DNA of 64,000 nt from Ignavibacteria bacterium (GTDB lineage: Bacteria; Bacteroidota; Ignavibacteria; Tepidaquicellales; Tepidaquicellaceae). The stretch lies in the NCBI GenBank assembly GCA_016788375.1, contig JAEUSI010000003.1, forward strand, positions 29,312 to 93,311, read 5' to 3'. Under the pieces are notes generated by a model. That model ran no database searches, was not told the DNA's origin, and saw only the letters and a list, made by a program, of their open reading frames with translations. Below are positions 35,816 to 44,868 of this stretch, piece by piece. Positions within the stretch are counted from its first letter, which is position 1. Every line of letters starts with the position of its first letter. Position numbers and translations under genes: made by a program.

Positions 35816-36697
35816 ATGATAGTCAGCATGACAGGCTTCGGAAAATCCGAAGGAACATTTGAAAAGAAAAAATACAGCATTGAAATAAGATCTGTAAACA
35901 GCAGATTCTGCGAGATCAGCTTTAAATATCCGAGATACCTTGCCGGAAAAGATTTCGAGCTGAAGGAAGTTGTCCGTAAGAAAATCACCAGGGGCAAATT
36001 AAATATCAATCTGAACATTGAAGGAGAAAACAACAGCATCCCGGGACTTAATATTGACGAAGAGCAGATAAAGGAATATTACCTTCTGCTTAAAAAAATC
36101 AACGGAATCATTAATTCGGACAGCGAAATTAAACTCGAGCACATTCTGAGTTTTTCAAATCTGTTTACCGGTGATGTTAATGATGATGTGAAAGAACCGG
36201 AGTTCAGGTTTATTTGCGGACTTCTTAATAAAGCACTTGATGATCTGATTAAAATGAAGATTAAGGAAGGTGACAGTTTGAAGAAAGATATTCTTGACAG
36301 GATTAAATTTATTGATAAGGAATCCGCTGTGATAGCAAAAATGTCCAAACAGAAACTTTCTTCCGAAAGGGAAAGGATTTCTGAAAAAGTCGGAAGCATT
36401 GTTTCCGACAAAAAAATACTGGACGAAAACAGGCTTGAAATAGAGATAATACTCCTTGCGGAAAAAATTGATATAACAGAGGAAGTAATCCGTCTTAAGA
36501 GTCATACAAAATATTTTTATGAGTATGCAAAATCAGATGAACTGGCGGGAAGAAGACTGAATTTTTTAATACAGGAAATAAACCGGGAAATAAATACAAT
36601 TGCCTCTAAATCTCTCGATGCCGGAATATCTCAGAAGGCGTCCGTACTTAAGGAAGAGCTTGAGAAGATTAGAGAGCAGTTGCAAAATGTAGAATAA
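35816..36697 (+). CDS. yicC: YicC-family endoribonuclease
   Basis: 293 residues, the usual YicC/YloC length. The N-terminal block is S-M-T-G-F-G-K-S-E-G followed by E-I-R-S-V-N-S-R-F-C-E-I, and the C-terminus has G-R-R-L-N-F-L-I-Q-E-I-N-R-E-I-N-T-I, both family signatures. YicC proteins are reported to be endoribonucleases acting on structured RNA. The gene ends 3 bases before the gmk start, the usual arrangement, so the two are coupled. Confidence 0.94.
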   Translation: MIVSMTGFGKSEGTFEKKKYSIEIRSVNSRFCEISFKYPRYLAGKDFELKEVVRKKITRGKLNINLNIEGENNSIPGLNIDEEQIKEYYLLLKKINGIINSDSEIKLEHILSFSNLFTGDVNDDVKEPEFRFICGLLNKALDDLIKMKIKEGDSLKKDILDRIKFIDKESAVIAKMSKQKLSSERERISEKVGSIVSDKKILDENRLEIEIILLAEKIDITEEVIRLKSHTKYFYEYAKSDELAGRRLNFLIQEINREINTIASKSLDAGISQKASVLKEELEKIREQLQNVE

Positions 36698-36700
36698 TAA

Positions 36701-37256
36701 ATGCTTTATGTGATTGCAGCACCTTCCGGTGCGGGAAAAACGACAATTGTAAATGAGATTTTAAGGATTAATCCCGGAATTATTTTTTCCGTATCGGCAA
36801 CAACGCGCAATAAAAGGAAAAATGAAACTGACGGGAAAGATTATTTTTTTTTTTACGAAGGAAGAGTTTTTAAATAAGATAAGTAACAAAGAGCTAGTAG
36901 AATATGAAATTCTGTTCAACGATGATTATTACGGTACATTAAAGTCATTTGTTGAAGATAACCTGAAAAGCGGAAAAGATGTAATCTTCGATATTGACGT
37001 AAAAGGAGCGCTTTCGATCAAAAAAATATACGGAGACAAGGCAGCTCTGATTTTTATAATGCCTCCGGATGTTGAAACTCTCAAGGAACGGCTCAAAAAG
37101 AGGGCTACCGAAAGTTCCGAACAGATTTCAGAAAGAATAAAAAGGGTAGATTTAGAAATCGGAAAAGCAAATGATTTTGATTATATTGTATTAAATGATA
37201 AACTGGAAAATGCAGTTTCCGAAGTAAACCGGATTATTAACAATTTTAAAAAATAA
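36701..37256 (+). CDS. gmk: guanylate kinase, reading frame broken at an 11-T run
   Basis: From the ATG at 36701 the first frame encodes M-L-Y-V-I-A-A-P-S-G-A-G-K-T-T (P-loop) and S-V-S-A-T-T-R, then reaches G-K-D-Y-F-F-F inside a run of 11 T (36844-36854). It then stops after a short out-of-frame tail. The rest of the enzyme (T-K-E-E-F-L, L-V-E-Y-E-I, the D-V-K-G-A lid region) is in the next frame, and 10 T would give one clean protein of 184 residues. GMK phosphorylates GMP and dGMP and is essential, so true loss is unlikely. Slippage during transcription or translation, or a sequence error, are the alternatives. Confidence 0.93.
36844..36854 (+). other. 11-T homopolymer in gmk (frameshift site)
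   Basis: The run is one base longer than the gmk frame needs. Long A or T runs are known sites of RNA polymerase slippage in AT-rich bacteria and also of sequencing error. Confidence 0.9.
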
Positions 37257-37265
37257 ATAATAAAT

Positions 37266-37565
37266 ATGCCGATAGAAACAATTGATCTGGATAAATTTGA
37301 ATCCAAAACAGCCAATTTATACGAATCAATAGTCGTAGCTTCGAAAAGGTCGAGGCAGATTAATGATTTTATAAAAATGGAACTCAGTCAGAGACTTGAG
37401 CCTATTATCGCAAAGGAAACCGAAGATGACACAATTATGAATCAGGATAAACTGAATATTTCCCTTGAGTTTGAAAAGAGGCTTAAACCTACGCTTCTTT
37501 CAGTGGAGGAGCTTATGGATGACAAATTAAACTTTCGTTTTAAATTTCAGGATGAAGCAAAATAA
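37266..37565 (+). CDS. rpoZ: RNA polymerase omega-like subunit
   Basis: 99 residues. S-I-V-V-A-S-K-R-S-R-Q-I-N matches the conserved omega helix (usually A-x-R-A-R-Q-I), with the longer Bacteroidota/Chlorobi-type tail of acidic and basic residues. Omega helps assemble and stabilise RNA polymerase and may bind ppGpp. The place after gmk is the usual one. It starts 9 bases after the gmk stop, and a hairpin follows it. Confidence 0.85.
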   Translation: MPIETIDLDKFESKTANLYESIVVASKRSRQINDFIKMELSQRLEPIIAKETEDDTIMNQDKLNISLEFEKRLKPTLLSVEELMDDKLNFRFKFQDEAK

Positions 37566-37596
37566 GTTTTCCGGATCTTTAATGAAACAGTTCTTT

Positions 37597-37629
37597 AAAA
37601 TATCCCTTTAAATCAGGGATATTTTTTTT
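37597..37629 (+). terminator. hairpin with T run between rpoZ and coaBC
   Basis: The 11-base stem AAAATATCCCT / AGGGATATTTT with a 7-base loop is followed by T residues. It lies 14 bases before the coaBC ATG, so it could end the yicC-gmk-rpoZ message or act as an attenuator for coaBC. Confidence 0.75.
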
Positions 37630-37643
37630 AGTGAAAGAAATAT

Positions 37644-38858
37644 ATGCTTAAAGACAAAAAAATATTACTCGGGATTTCCGGCGGAATAGCTGCTTATAAA
37701 ATCTGTTATCTTGTCAGACTGCTGGTAAGACAAGGTGCTGAAGTAAGAATAATCATGACGCCTGCAGCGGCTAAATTTGTATCGCCTGTTACTCTAGCCG
37801 TACTTTCAAAGAATGAAGTTATTATAAATATGTTTCCTGAAAATAAAGACTTCAGCTCTGCGGAAAAAATCAGCACCGGCACCTGGCATGTAAATCTCGG
37901 ATTATGGGCTGATGTTTTTCTGATTGCACCTGCAACAGCAAATACTATTGCTAAAATAGCCGGAGGAATTTCGGATAATTTTCTTCTTACAACTGTATTG
38001 TCTTCAAGATGCCCTGTTCTTATTGCACCGACAATGGATGATGATATGTATAAAAATCCTGCTACTGGAAGGAACATTAATATTCTTAAGGAATTCGGTT
38101 ACAGGATTATTGATCCGGTAAAGGGAGAGCTTGCAAGCGGTCTCTCCGGTGAAGGAAGAATGGCAGAGCCGGAAGATTTGTTTAATTTTGTTTCGGATAA
38201 TTTATCCGTCAACAGGGACCTTGCCGGTAAAAAAATTCTTATTACGGCCGGACCTACAATTGAATACCTTGACAGAGTAAGGTTTATTACCAATTCGTCA
38301 ACAGGTAAGATGGGATTTGAAATCGCAAAAGCAGCCAGGAACCGCGGAGCTGAAGTAACACTTATTTCTGGTCCAGTGTCACTCAGTGATATTGAGGGTG
38401 TAAAAAGAATTAATGTTAAAACTTCCCGGGAAATGTTCGAAAAAGTTAAATCAAACATTAAGAACAAGGATCTTGTTATTATGACCGCTGCGGTTGAGGA
38501 TTTTAAGCCGTCTGCAAAATCAGAATCAAAAATAAAAAAAGAGGAAAGGAATAAATTTATATTTGAATTTGAAAAAACGGTTGATATACTTGAATATCTC
38601 GGAAAGAATAAAAAAGGATTTAAACTGATAGGTTTTGCGCTTGAGACTGAAAACGAACTCGAAAATGCAAGGAAAAAGCTTGTAAGGAAGAATCTCGATT
38701 TAGTAGTTTCAAATAATCTGAATACGGAAGGAGCCGGTTTTGGTACAGATACAAACGTCATTACTGTTACCGGAAGAAATAAATCCGAAAAATTTCCGCT
38801 GATGAGTAAATATGAAGCAGGCAATAAAATTCTCGACAAATATCTTAAACTGAAATGA
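37644..38858 (+). CDS. coaBC: bifunctional phosphopantothenoylcysteine decarboxylase/synthetase
   Basis: 404 residues with two domains. Residues 1-190 are the flavin-dependent CoaC part: G-I-S-G-G-I-A-A-Y-K, a histidine in T-W-H-V-N-L, A-P-A-T-A-N-T-I-A-K and A-P-T-M-D-D-D-M. The loop reads L-A-S-G rather than the A-C-G of E. coli, a variation I associate with this phylum. Residues 195-400 are CoaB with I-T-A-G-P-T-I-E-Y-L-D-R-V-R-F-I-T-N-S-S-T-G-K-M and M-T-A-A-V-E-D-F. It makes 4'-phosphopantetheine for coenzyme A. It overlaps the next gene by 4 bases. Confidence 0.96.
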   Translation: MLKDKKILLGISGGIAAYKICYLVRLLVRQGAEVRIIMTPAAAKFVSPVTLAVLSKNEVIINMFPENKDFSSAEKISTGTWHVNLGLWADVFLIAPATANTIAKIAGGISDNFLLTTVLSSRCPVLIAPTMDDDMYKNPATGRNINILKEFGYRIIDPVKGELASGLSGEGRMAEPEDLFNFVSDNLSVNRDLAGKKILITAGPTIEYLDRVRFITNSSTGKMGFEIAKAARNRGAEVTLISGPVSLSDIEGVKRINVKTSREMFEKVKSNIKNKDLVIMTAAVEDFKPSAKSESKIKKEERNKFIFEFEKTVDILEYLGKNKKGFKLIGFALETENELENARKKLVRKNLDLVVSNNLNTEGAGFGTDTNVITVTGRNKSEKFPLMSKYEAGNKILDKYLKLK

Positions 38859-39703
38859 AAACCTCTGAATCCGGTATTGTAAAAGACACTCTGAATTTTC
38901 TTAAATATTACGGTAAATATGAAAATTATGATATTTATGAAAGTGAAATTCCCGAAACAGATTTTAATTTACCGGATCCTGAAATTAATACGGAGACAGA
39001 TTTTAACTCACTATCAGATACAAAATTGAGTTTGGCACTTTCAGTTTCAGAGAAAGAACCGGATAAACAGAAAGAGAAATTCAGGAAAACCGGAATGAAA
39101 GAAATCACAGAATCTTTTTCAAATAATGAAAAATGGAATAACTGCAGTACTCTCGAAGAATTTGAAGATGAAATCAAAGACTGTGTAAAATGCTCTGAAC
39201 TTGCCGGTAAAAGAACGAACATAGTATTTGGTTACGGTAATCCAGGAGCAAAAGTCGTAATAGTCGGGGAAGCACCCGGAGCTGAGGAAGACAAGCAGGG
39301 AAAGCCGTTTGTCGGTCGGGCAGGAAAACTTTTAACCGATATTCTTAAGGCTGTGAATTTCGAAAGAGATGAAGTTTTTATCTGCAATATTCTTAAATGC
39401 AGACCGCCTGAGAACAGGAACCCGCTGCCGGATGAGATATTAAACTGCGAACCGTATCTTTTTAAACAGCTTGAGCTGATAAAACCTATACTGATACTTG
39501 CTCTGGGAACATTTGCAGCTCAGACTCTTCTCCGGAGCAAAGAACCGCTCGGGAAAATGAGAGGCAGGTTTCATTCATACAAAGGAATAAAGATGATGGT
39601 TACTTATCATCCTGCAGCTTTGCTGAGAAACCCCGGATGGAAAAGACCGACATGGGAAGATGTCCAGCTCTTCCGTAAAGAATATGATAAGATGATTAAA
39701 TAA
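38855..39703 (+). CDS. family 4 uracil-DNA glycosylase
   Basis: 282 residues. The catalytic block is [20 protein letters not shown], and the second motif T-Y-H-P-A-A-L-L-R. Four cysteines fit a 4Fe-4S site: C110 and C113 (D-C-V-K-C), C182 and C198. The enzyme removes uracil from DNA. An acidic, low-complexity N-terminal extension of about 95 residues precedes the domain, longer than in the basic family. It is translationally coupled to coaBC and sits 33 bases before dnaB. Confidence 0.95.
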   Translation: MKTSESGIVKDTLNFLKYYGKYENYDIYESEIPETDFNLPDPEINTETDFNSLSDTKLSLALSVSEKEPDKQKEKFRKTGMKEITESFSNNEKWNNCSTLEEFEDEIKDCVKCSELAGKRTNIVFGYGNPGAKVVIVGEAPGAEEDKQGKPFVGRAGKLLTDILKAVNFERDEVFICNILKCRPPENRNPLPDEILNCEPYLFKQLELIKPILILALGTFAAQTLLRSKEPLGKMRGRFHSYKGIKMMVTYHPAALLRNPGWKRPTWEDVQLFRKEYDKMIK

Positions 39704-39736
39704 TCTTCACACTAACCGTTATAATTTTTTTTAACA

Positions 39737-41182
39737 ATGGCGAAGAAAAAATTCAGTAAAATAAAGACTGAAGATCCTTTAGATGAAACAATGGATGCAG
39801 GCGGAGGAAGAATTCCACCGAATGCACTCGAACTCGAATCAAAAATACTGGGTGCTGTATTAATCGATAATCAGGTGATGAACGATGTACTTCAGCTTCT
39901 TGAATCTAAGCATTTTTACAAACCTGCGCATGCAATTATTTTTCAGGCAATGGTAAATCTTGACGGCAAAAAGGAACCCATTGATCCGAATACATTAAAG
40001 GAAGAGCTCAAACGTCTGGGAAAACTAGAAGATATCGGAGGTATCGAATATATAATTGAGTTAACTTCTTCAATCTCAACTTCGGCAAATGTGGAGTTTT
40101 ACACAAGGATAGTTTTTGAAAAATTCATTCTGAGAAATCTGATCAGTATATCATCTAAAATCGCAGATAAATGTTTTGATCCGACAGCAAATACTTTTTC
40201 AACACTTGATGATGCTGAGCAGAAGATACTCGACATTTCAGAATCTCTTGCAAAGAAAAGAGTCTTATCGGTTAAAGAAGAACTGGACCATCTCATAAAA
40301 ACTTTCGGCGATCAGAGAGAAAGTAAGAATGCGATTATCGGAGTTCCTACCGGTTTTACGGATCTGGATGACATGACTGCAGGCTTTCAGAAATCGGAAT
40401 TTATTGTTATTGCAGGCAGACCTTCTCACGGCAAGACTGCATTCTCGATGAATATAGCCAGAAACGCAGCGGTTGATCACGGAAAATCGGTTGCTATATT
40501 CAGTCTTGAAATGTCATTCCGTGAATTGCTTCTGAGACTTCTTGCCGGAGAAGCGCGTGTTGACGGAAAAAAACTTAAAACCGGTAAATCAAGCACGGAA
40601 GAATGGAACAGAGTATTGCACAATTATCACAAGCTTAAAACGAGTTTGTATATTGACGATACAAGCGAACTTTCAATTCTTGAAATCAGAGCTAAAGCTA
40701 GAAGAATGAAACTCGAGTATAATATTGATATGATAATTGTCGACTATCTGCAGCTTATAAGAGGCCCGGAAAATTCCGAAAGAAGAGATCTTGAAGTTGC
40801 ATATGTTTCAAGAGGTTTAAAAGCGCTTGCAAAAGAACTTGATATTCCCGTAGTTGCCTGCGCTCAGCTTAACCGTTCGATTGAACAGAGAGGGAAAGAG
40901 AAAAGACCTCAGCTTGCAGATCTCAGAGAATCAGGAGCAATTGAACAGGATGCAGATGTTGTTATTTTTGTTCACCGGCCGGTGATGGGAATGAAGTTAA
41001 ATCATGATGACCCGGATTTCGAAGAAATGAAAAGAAAAGCAGAAATTATCATAGGTAAACAGAGAAACGGTCCGGTAGGAGATTTTGATCTTGTTTTCCT
41101 GAATGAGTTCGCAAAGTTTGAAAATAAAACCAGGCATCCTGTTATTGATATACCTCAAAGCAGCAGCGATACACCTTTTTAA
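39737..41182 (+). CDS. dnaB: replicative DNA helicase DnaB
   Basis: 481 residues. The N-terminal domain has L-E-S-K-I-L-G-A-V-L-I-D, and the RecA-like C-terminal domain has Walker A G-R-P-S-H-G-K-T at 227-234, S-L-E-M-S and the Walker B/DnaB block I-I-V-D-Y-L-Q-L-I, then L-A-D-L-R-E-S-G-A-I-E-Q-D-A-D. The hexamer unwinds DNA ahead of the fork. No intein interrupts it. A strong bidirectional terminator follows at once. Confidence 0.97.
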   Translation: MAKKKFSKIKTEDPLDETMDAGGGRIPPNALELESKILGAVLIDNQVMNDVLQLLESKHFYKPAHAIIFQAMVNLDGKKEPIDPNTLKEELKRLGKLEDIGGIEYIIELTSSISTSANVEFYTRIVFEKFILRNLISISSKIADKCFDPTANTFSTLDDAEQKILDISESLAKKRVLSVKEELDHLIKTFGDQRESKNAIIGVPTGFTDLDDMTAGFQKSEFIVIAGRPSHGKTAFSMNIARNAAVDHGKSVAIFSLEMSFRELLLRLLAGEARVDGKKLKTGKSSTEEWNRVLHNYHKLKTSLYIDDTSELSILEIRAKARRMKLEYNIDMIIVDYLQLIRGPENSERRDLEVAYVSRGLKALAKELDIPVVACAQLNRSIEQRGKEKRPQLADLRESGAIEQDADVVIFVHRPVMGMKLNHDDPDFEEMKRKAEIIIGKQRNGPVGDFDLVFLNEFAKFENKTRHPVIDIPQSSSDTPF

Positions 41183-41219
41183 AAAAAAAGCCCTGACTAT
41201 TTACATGTCAGGGCTTTTT
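41181..41219. terminator. bidirectional terminator
   Basis: A long perfect stem, AAAAAGCCCTGAC / GTCAGGGCTTTTT, with a 9-base loop lies between convergent dnaB and the cysteine-rich membrane protein gene. A runs on one side and T runs on the other let it act for both strands. Confidence 0.93.
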
Positions 41220-41245
41220 AATCCTTTTCTGAATCTTAATTTTTG

Positions 41246-41752
41246 TTAAGACTTCTTTTCAGTTTTATTCTTTCCGGTGCATTTTGATCCGTCACCGCAT
41301 TTGCTTTTATCGCATTCGAGACCTTTTTCTTTGACGGAAGCTGAAATCAGTTCCGGTGTTGTATCCTTATCGGAATAAAAGACTTTTACACTTGTCATTT
41401 TAGAAACATTGCAGGTTTCACCGAATGTTACTTCTTTGACTCCGCTGACGCCCATTAAATTTTTGGTCATTCCTGTTTTGCAGTCATTACATGTGATTTT
41501 ATCCGTTACAAATTCATAAACCGCGTAATTGTTTGTTGCATCAGTATTTGCTCCGCTCATGTTTTCTTTGCCTGCTGTGCATGAAGATTTGTTCTCTGTT
41601 GAGCTTTCCGTGGATGATGATTTTGTGCAGGAAGACGAGCAGTCTTTGCTTCCGTCTTTGTCATCGGCTATAAGAATATTGTTTTGGAAATATAAAAATC
41701 CAAAAACAAGCAATACAACCAGTGACCCGATTACGATAATTTTTTTTCTCAT
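41246..41752 (-). CDS. membrane-anchored cysteine-rich protein, HMA-like
   Basis: 168 residues. An N-terminal hydrophobic segment (about 4-22) is followed by a serine/threonine linker with several cysteines (C38, C42, C58). Residues about 78-150 look like a heavy-metal-associated fold (V-Y-E-F-V-T-D-K-I-T-C-N-D-C-K-T-G-M, C88-x2-C91, then V-S-G-V-K-E-V-T-F), and the end carries more cysteines (C-D-K-S-K-C). It may bind copper or another soft metal in the periplasm. The usual G-M-T-C-x-x-C start is changed to I-T-C-N-D-C. It is convergent with dnaB. Confidence 0.65.
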   Translation of the reverse strand: MRKKIIVIGSLVVLLVFGFLYFQNNILIADDKDGSKDCSSSCTKSSSTESSTENKSSCTAGKENMSGANTDATNNYAVYEFVTDKITCNDCKTGMTKNLMGVSGVKEVTFGETCNVSKMTSVKVFYSDKDTTPELISASVKEKGLECDKSKCGDGSKCTGKNKTEKKS

Positions 41753-41819
41753 TTTATTAAGTTTAGTTTATAAATTATTATTAAGTGATATTCTGATTTG
41801 ATGATAAAAAATACACGGT

Positions 41820-42632
41820 TTACATTGACTCTTCATCTAACTCTGAATCTTCCATATTAATTTCAAAATCATCAGATTCAGAATGCTTTTTCTGTTTATT
41901 GTCAAAAGATTTTACTTTTTTTTCCCGGATTTTAAATTCAAATCCGGTCTTTACTTTTTCTCTGTAATCTCTTCCTTCATAAAAATTATTGTGAATATTT
42001 TCATCAGAATTGCAATTCTCATTAATACTGTTTAATTCATCTCTGCTGAATACATTATTATATTCAAATCCGAAACCGTTAGAACTGTTTTCCCCATCAG
42101 TTTTATGATAAAACTGTTTATTTGTTTTTTTATTCATATATATCTGAATCTTTCGGTCTTCAGCTTTTAGGTCTGCAACAGGTGAAGGTTTTACTTTACG
42201 GTAAATCTTTATGTCTAACTCAGAATCTTGATTATCGGCAGAATTCTTTTCTATCAGGTTATTAAGTTCATCAGTAAAATCAATATTTTTATCGGGACAG
42301 GATTTTACACCTTTCGCCTGAACAGGAATAAAATCTCCAATTAAATTATCTGGGGTTTTAACATTGTCGTTTTTAAAATTACTTACGGTAATTTTTCCGG
42401 GAGAGTAATTGAAATGATTTTTATTTTTTTTAATTTTATTACCTGATTTCTTCAACAATTCCGTAAAGGATTCAGAATTCTGAGGTCCGTACATTTCAGT
42501 ATCAGACTGACTTAAAACAGCTTTAAAAGATCTTTCGATCTTCTGCTGAATATCGCTGTCTGACATATAATAAATGAAACCGGCAAGTAATGATACAATT
42601 ACCGAGGAAAGAATCCGGGATTTGTCTTTCAT
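41820..42632 (-). CDS. uncharacterised membrane-anchored, low-complexity protein
   Basis: 270 residues. A hydrophobic helix lies at about residues 9-24; the rest is highly polar and rich in N, K, D and S, with no recognised domain and probably disordered (K-N-K-N-H, S-D-E-N-I-H-N-N segments). It is preceded by AT-rich DNA and lies 146 bases downstream of the M48 gene on the same strand. I cannot assign a role; low complexity leaves some doubt, but the frame is long with a sensible start. Confidence 0.5.
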   Translation of the reverse strand: MKDKSRILSSVIVSLLAGFIYYMSDSDIQQKIERSFKAVLSQSDTEMYGPQNSESFTELLKKSGNKIKKNKNHFNYSPGKITVSNFKNDNVKTPDNLIGDFIPVQAKGVKSCPDKNIDFTDELNNLIEKNSADNQDSELDIKIYRKVKPSPVADLKAEDRKIQIYMNKKTNKQFYHKTDGENSSNGFGFEYNNVFSRDELNSINENCNSDENIHNNFYEGRDYREKVKTGFEFKIREKKVKSFDNKQKKHSESDDFEINMEDSELDEESM

Positions 42633-42778
42633 GTAATTGTCATTGAATTAATAAAAAATAATTGGCTTAAATATAATGCTTTATCTTTAAAATAAAAATT
42701 TATTTTTAGCTGTAATTTTGCCGGATAAAAAAAGCGAAAAATCCTGTTTTATTCAACCCTCTTAGAGGAAAATTTATC

Positions 42779-43570
42779 TTACTTATTCTTTTTACTTTTC
42801 AGTTCATTTATATATTTCTGGATTTCTGCAATTCTGTTTTCGGGATCAGGATGAGTACTCAGAAATTCCGGCTGTCTCTGATTTCCGGATGCCTGCTTAA
42901 GAATTTTCATAACTTCCATCTGGGCTTCCGGCTGATAACCCGTTTCGAACATATACTTAACACCGAATCTGTCAGCTTCAATTTCATCTTCTCTTCCGAA
43001 TTTCATATTAATCATGCTTCCGACATATCTTGCAATTGAAGACTGCATATTGGGAGAATTCGGATCATACATAGCAATATCGGTAGCACTGACAAGTCCC
43101 TGTGTCAGTTCTTCCTTTGCCATATGCTCGGCTGAATGCCTTCCGATTACATGTCCGATTTCATGACCGAGTACACCGGCAAGCTGATCTTCAGTCTGCA
43201 GAAGTTTTAAAAGTCCCATAGTAATAAATATCTGCCCTCCGGGAAGCGCAAAAGCATTCACGGTATTCGGATCGGCAAGTGTATGAAAATCAAATTTATA
43301 AACGGATTTCCCTGCTTCCGTGCCGTTTACAATTTTCTGCCCGACACGCGATACCATATCTCTGATTTTAGGATCAGAAACTTCTCCTCCGAATTCCCTT
43401 ATCATTTCCGGAGCGCTGTGAAGTCCCAGTGCAACTTCCTGCTCCTGTGTCAGACTCACTCTCTGCTTTTCACCAGTAACGGGATTTACATCTGTTTTAC
43501 TGTAATATGAAATAATTGCGGCTATTGCAATCAACGCCGCTATTATTAATTTGCCTTTTGAATTATTCAT
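42779..43570 (-). CDS. M48 family metalloprotease
   Basis: 263 residues. An N-terminal signal or anchor helix (about 8-22) precedes the peptidase domain with H-E-I-G-H at 136-140, and E-I-E-A-D-R-F-G as the third-ligand region. A T-H-P-D-P-E-N-R block near the end is typical of the small periplasmic M48 group (YcaL/BepA-like). Such proteases take part in outer-membrane protein quality control. It starts 15 bases after the SpoIIE-type phosphatase stop, so they may share a transcript. Confidence 0.92.
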   Translation of the reverse strand: MNNSKGKLIIAALIAIAAIISYYSKTDVNPVTGEKQRVSLTQEQEVALGLHSAPEMIREFGGEVSDPKIRDMVSRVGQKIVNGTEAGKSVYKFDFHTLADPNTVNAFALPGGQIFITMGLLKLLQTEDQLAGVLGHEIGHVIGRHSAEHMAKEELTQGLVSATDIAMYDPNSPNMQSSIARYVGSMINMKFGREDEIEADRFGVKYMFETGYQPEAQMEVMKILKQASGNQRQPEFLSTHPDPENRIAEIQKYINELKSKKNK

Positions 43571-43585
43571 ATAATTAATCTGGAT

Positions 43586-44836
43586 TTATTTAATTCTCTT
43601 TATTGCAACAAGTGTCCTGTCATCTGAATAAATACCGTTTGCGGAAAATACCGCTACATCCTGACTGATTCTGTTGCAGATTTCTCTTGCGCTTTTCTCC
43701 TTGTTCAATATCAGCTGTTCCTTAATTCTTTCTTCGCCGTAAAACTCAAAATCCCTGTTGGTAGCCTCTACTATCCCGTCAGTATATAAAAGAAGAATAT
43801 CATTCACTCTGAAATTTACGCTGTCGGAATAATATTTCTGATAAGGAGCAGGTCCGAGTACAGCACCGGTGGAATTAAGTGTTTCAATTACATTCTCATC
43901 GGAGTGAAAAAGTAAAGGCGGGTTCTGACCAGCATTGACAAACTGACACAATCCTTTTTTGTCGTTTGTAAGTTCGCAGTAAAACAGTGTTACAAATCTT
44001 TCGTATGGAAAAGTTTCATATACAAGATTATTAATTCTGCTCATCATTGCCGTCATTTTAATCTGATATCCTGCAGCCATTTTCAATGCGCCTGAAACAT
44101 ACAGTGCTTGTGCAGCAGCTGAAATCCCCTTTGATGCGGCATCTCCGATTGCTATTCCGATTCTTTCGTTATCTTCACTCTTGAGGTAATCAAAGAAGTC
44201 ACCTCCTACGATTTTATCAGGAAGTGACAAACCGAACATTTCATAATTACCGAAAATCATTTCATGTTCCGGAAGGATGCTTCTCTGAATTTCCCTCGCC
44301 TTCTCAAGTTCCTGTATATTCTCTTTAGCAGAAGACTCAATGTCCTTGGTTCTCAATATAGAGCTTAAAGTCATGCTGATAATATTCAGTGTATTAAGCA
44401 GATCACCTTCAAGGGTCTTTGCATTGAGAGCTATCAGATACTGATAAAGGAAGTAAGTTTCGCCTCCGGAATCTTTAAGCTTATATCTTTCTCCTACTCC
44501 CGTTGCGGAATAATGATAAATCCCCTTTTCAATCAGATGTTCATCTGTCTCTTCCGCTATTACTGATCTGTACAGACCTACTTTTTTAAACATCGGATAC
44601 CTGTCAATTTTAACTTCATAGTCTTTCTTAATGAGTTCGACATTTCCTTTCTGTTCGAATAAAATAAAGGCATCATGTTTATCATTCAGCTTCCATAATC
44701 TTCCGCCGATAATCCTTATTTCTTCATTATTTATAATCTGTTCAAGTACATAACTCAGCAATTCTTCTTCATTGTTGATTTTCGGAGCTTCCTTGATAAT
44801 ATTTTCCAGTGTTCTGTATAATTTTTTCTGTTCCAT
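43586..44836 (-). CDS. RsbU-type SpoIIE/PP2C protein phosphatase
   Basis: 416 residues. Residues about 1-165 look like a GAF-type sensory domain, then a short coiled linker leads to E-I-Q-R-S-I-L-P and the PP2C domain with V-G-G-D-F-F-D-Y, G-D-A-A-S-K-G and D-D-R-T-L-V, which contain the metal-binding aspartates. RsbU-like phosphatases act on anti-sigma-factor antagonists and report stress. No partner STAS or anti-sigma gene is adjacent. The input signal is unknown. Confidence 0.9.
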   Translation of the reverse strand: MEQKKLYRTLENIIKEAPKINNEEELLSYVLEQIINNEEIRIIGGRLWKLNDKHDAFILFEQKGNVELIKKDYEVKIDRYPMFKKVGLYRSVIAEETDEHLIEKGIYHYSATGVGERYKLKDSGGETYFLYQYLIALNAKTLEGDLLNTLNIISMTLSSILRTKDIESSAKENIQELEKAREIQRSILPEHEMIFGNYEMFGLSLPDKIVGGDFFDYLKSEDNERIGIAIGDAASKGISAAAQALYVSGALKMAAGYQIKMTAMMSRINNLVYETFPYERFVTLFYCELTNDKKGLCQFVNAGQNPPLLFHSDENVIETLNSTGAVLGPAPYQKYYSDSVNFRVNDILLLYTDGIVEATNRDFEFYGEERIKEQLILNKEKSAREICNRISQDVAVFSANGIYSDDRTLVAIKRIK

Positions 44837-44868
44837 TATTTATGTTTTATTAGATTGAATGAAAAAGT

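Noticed and set aside
38099..38839. 246-codon minus-strand frame across coaBC
   Set aside because: Shadow of a clearly conserved gene; serine/leucine/phenylalanine-rich with no motif.
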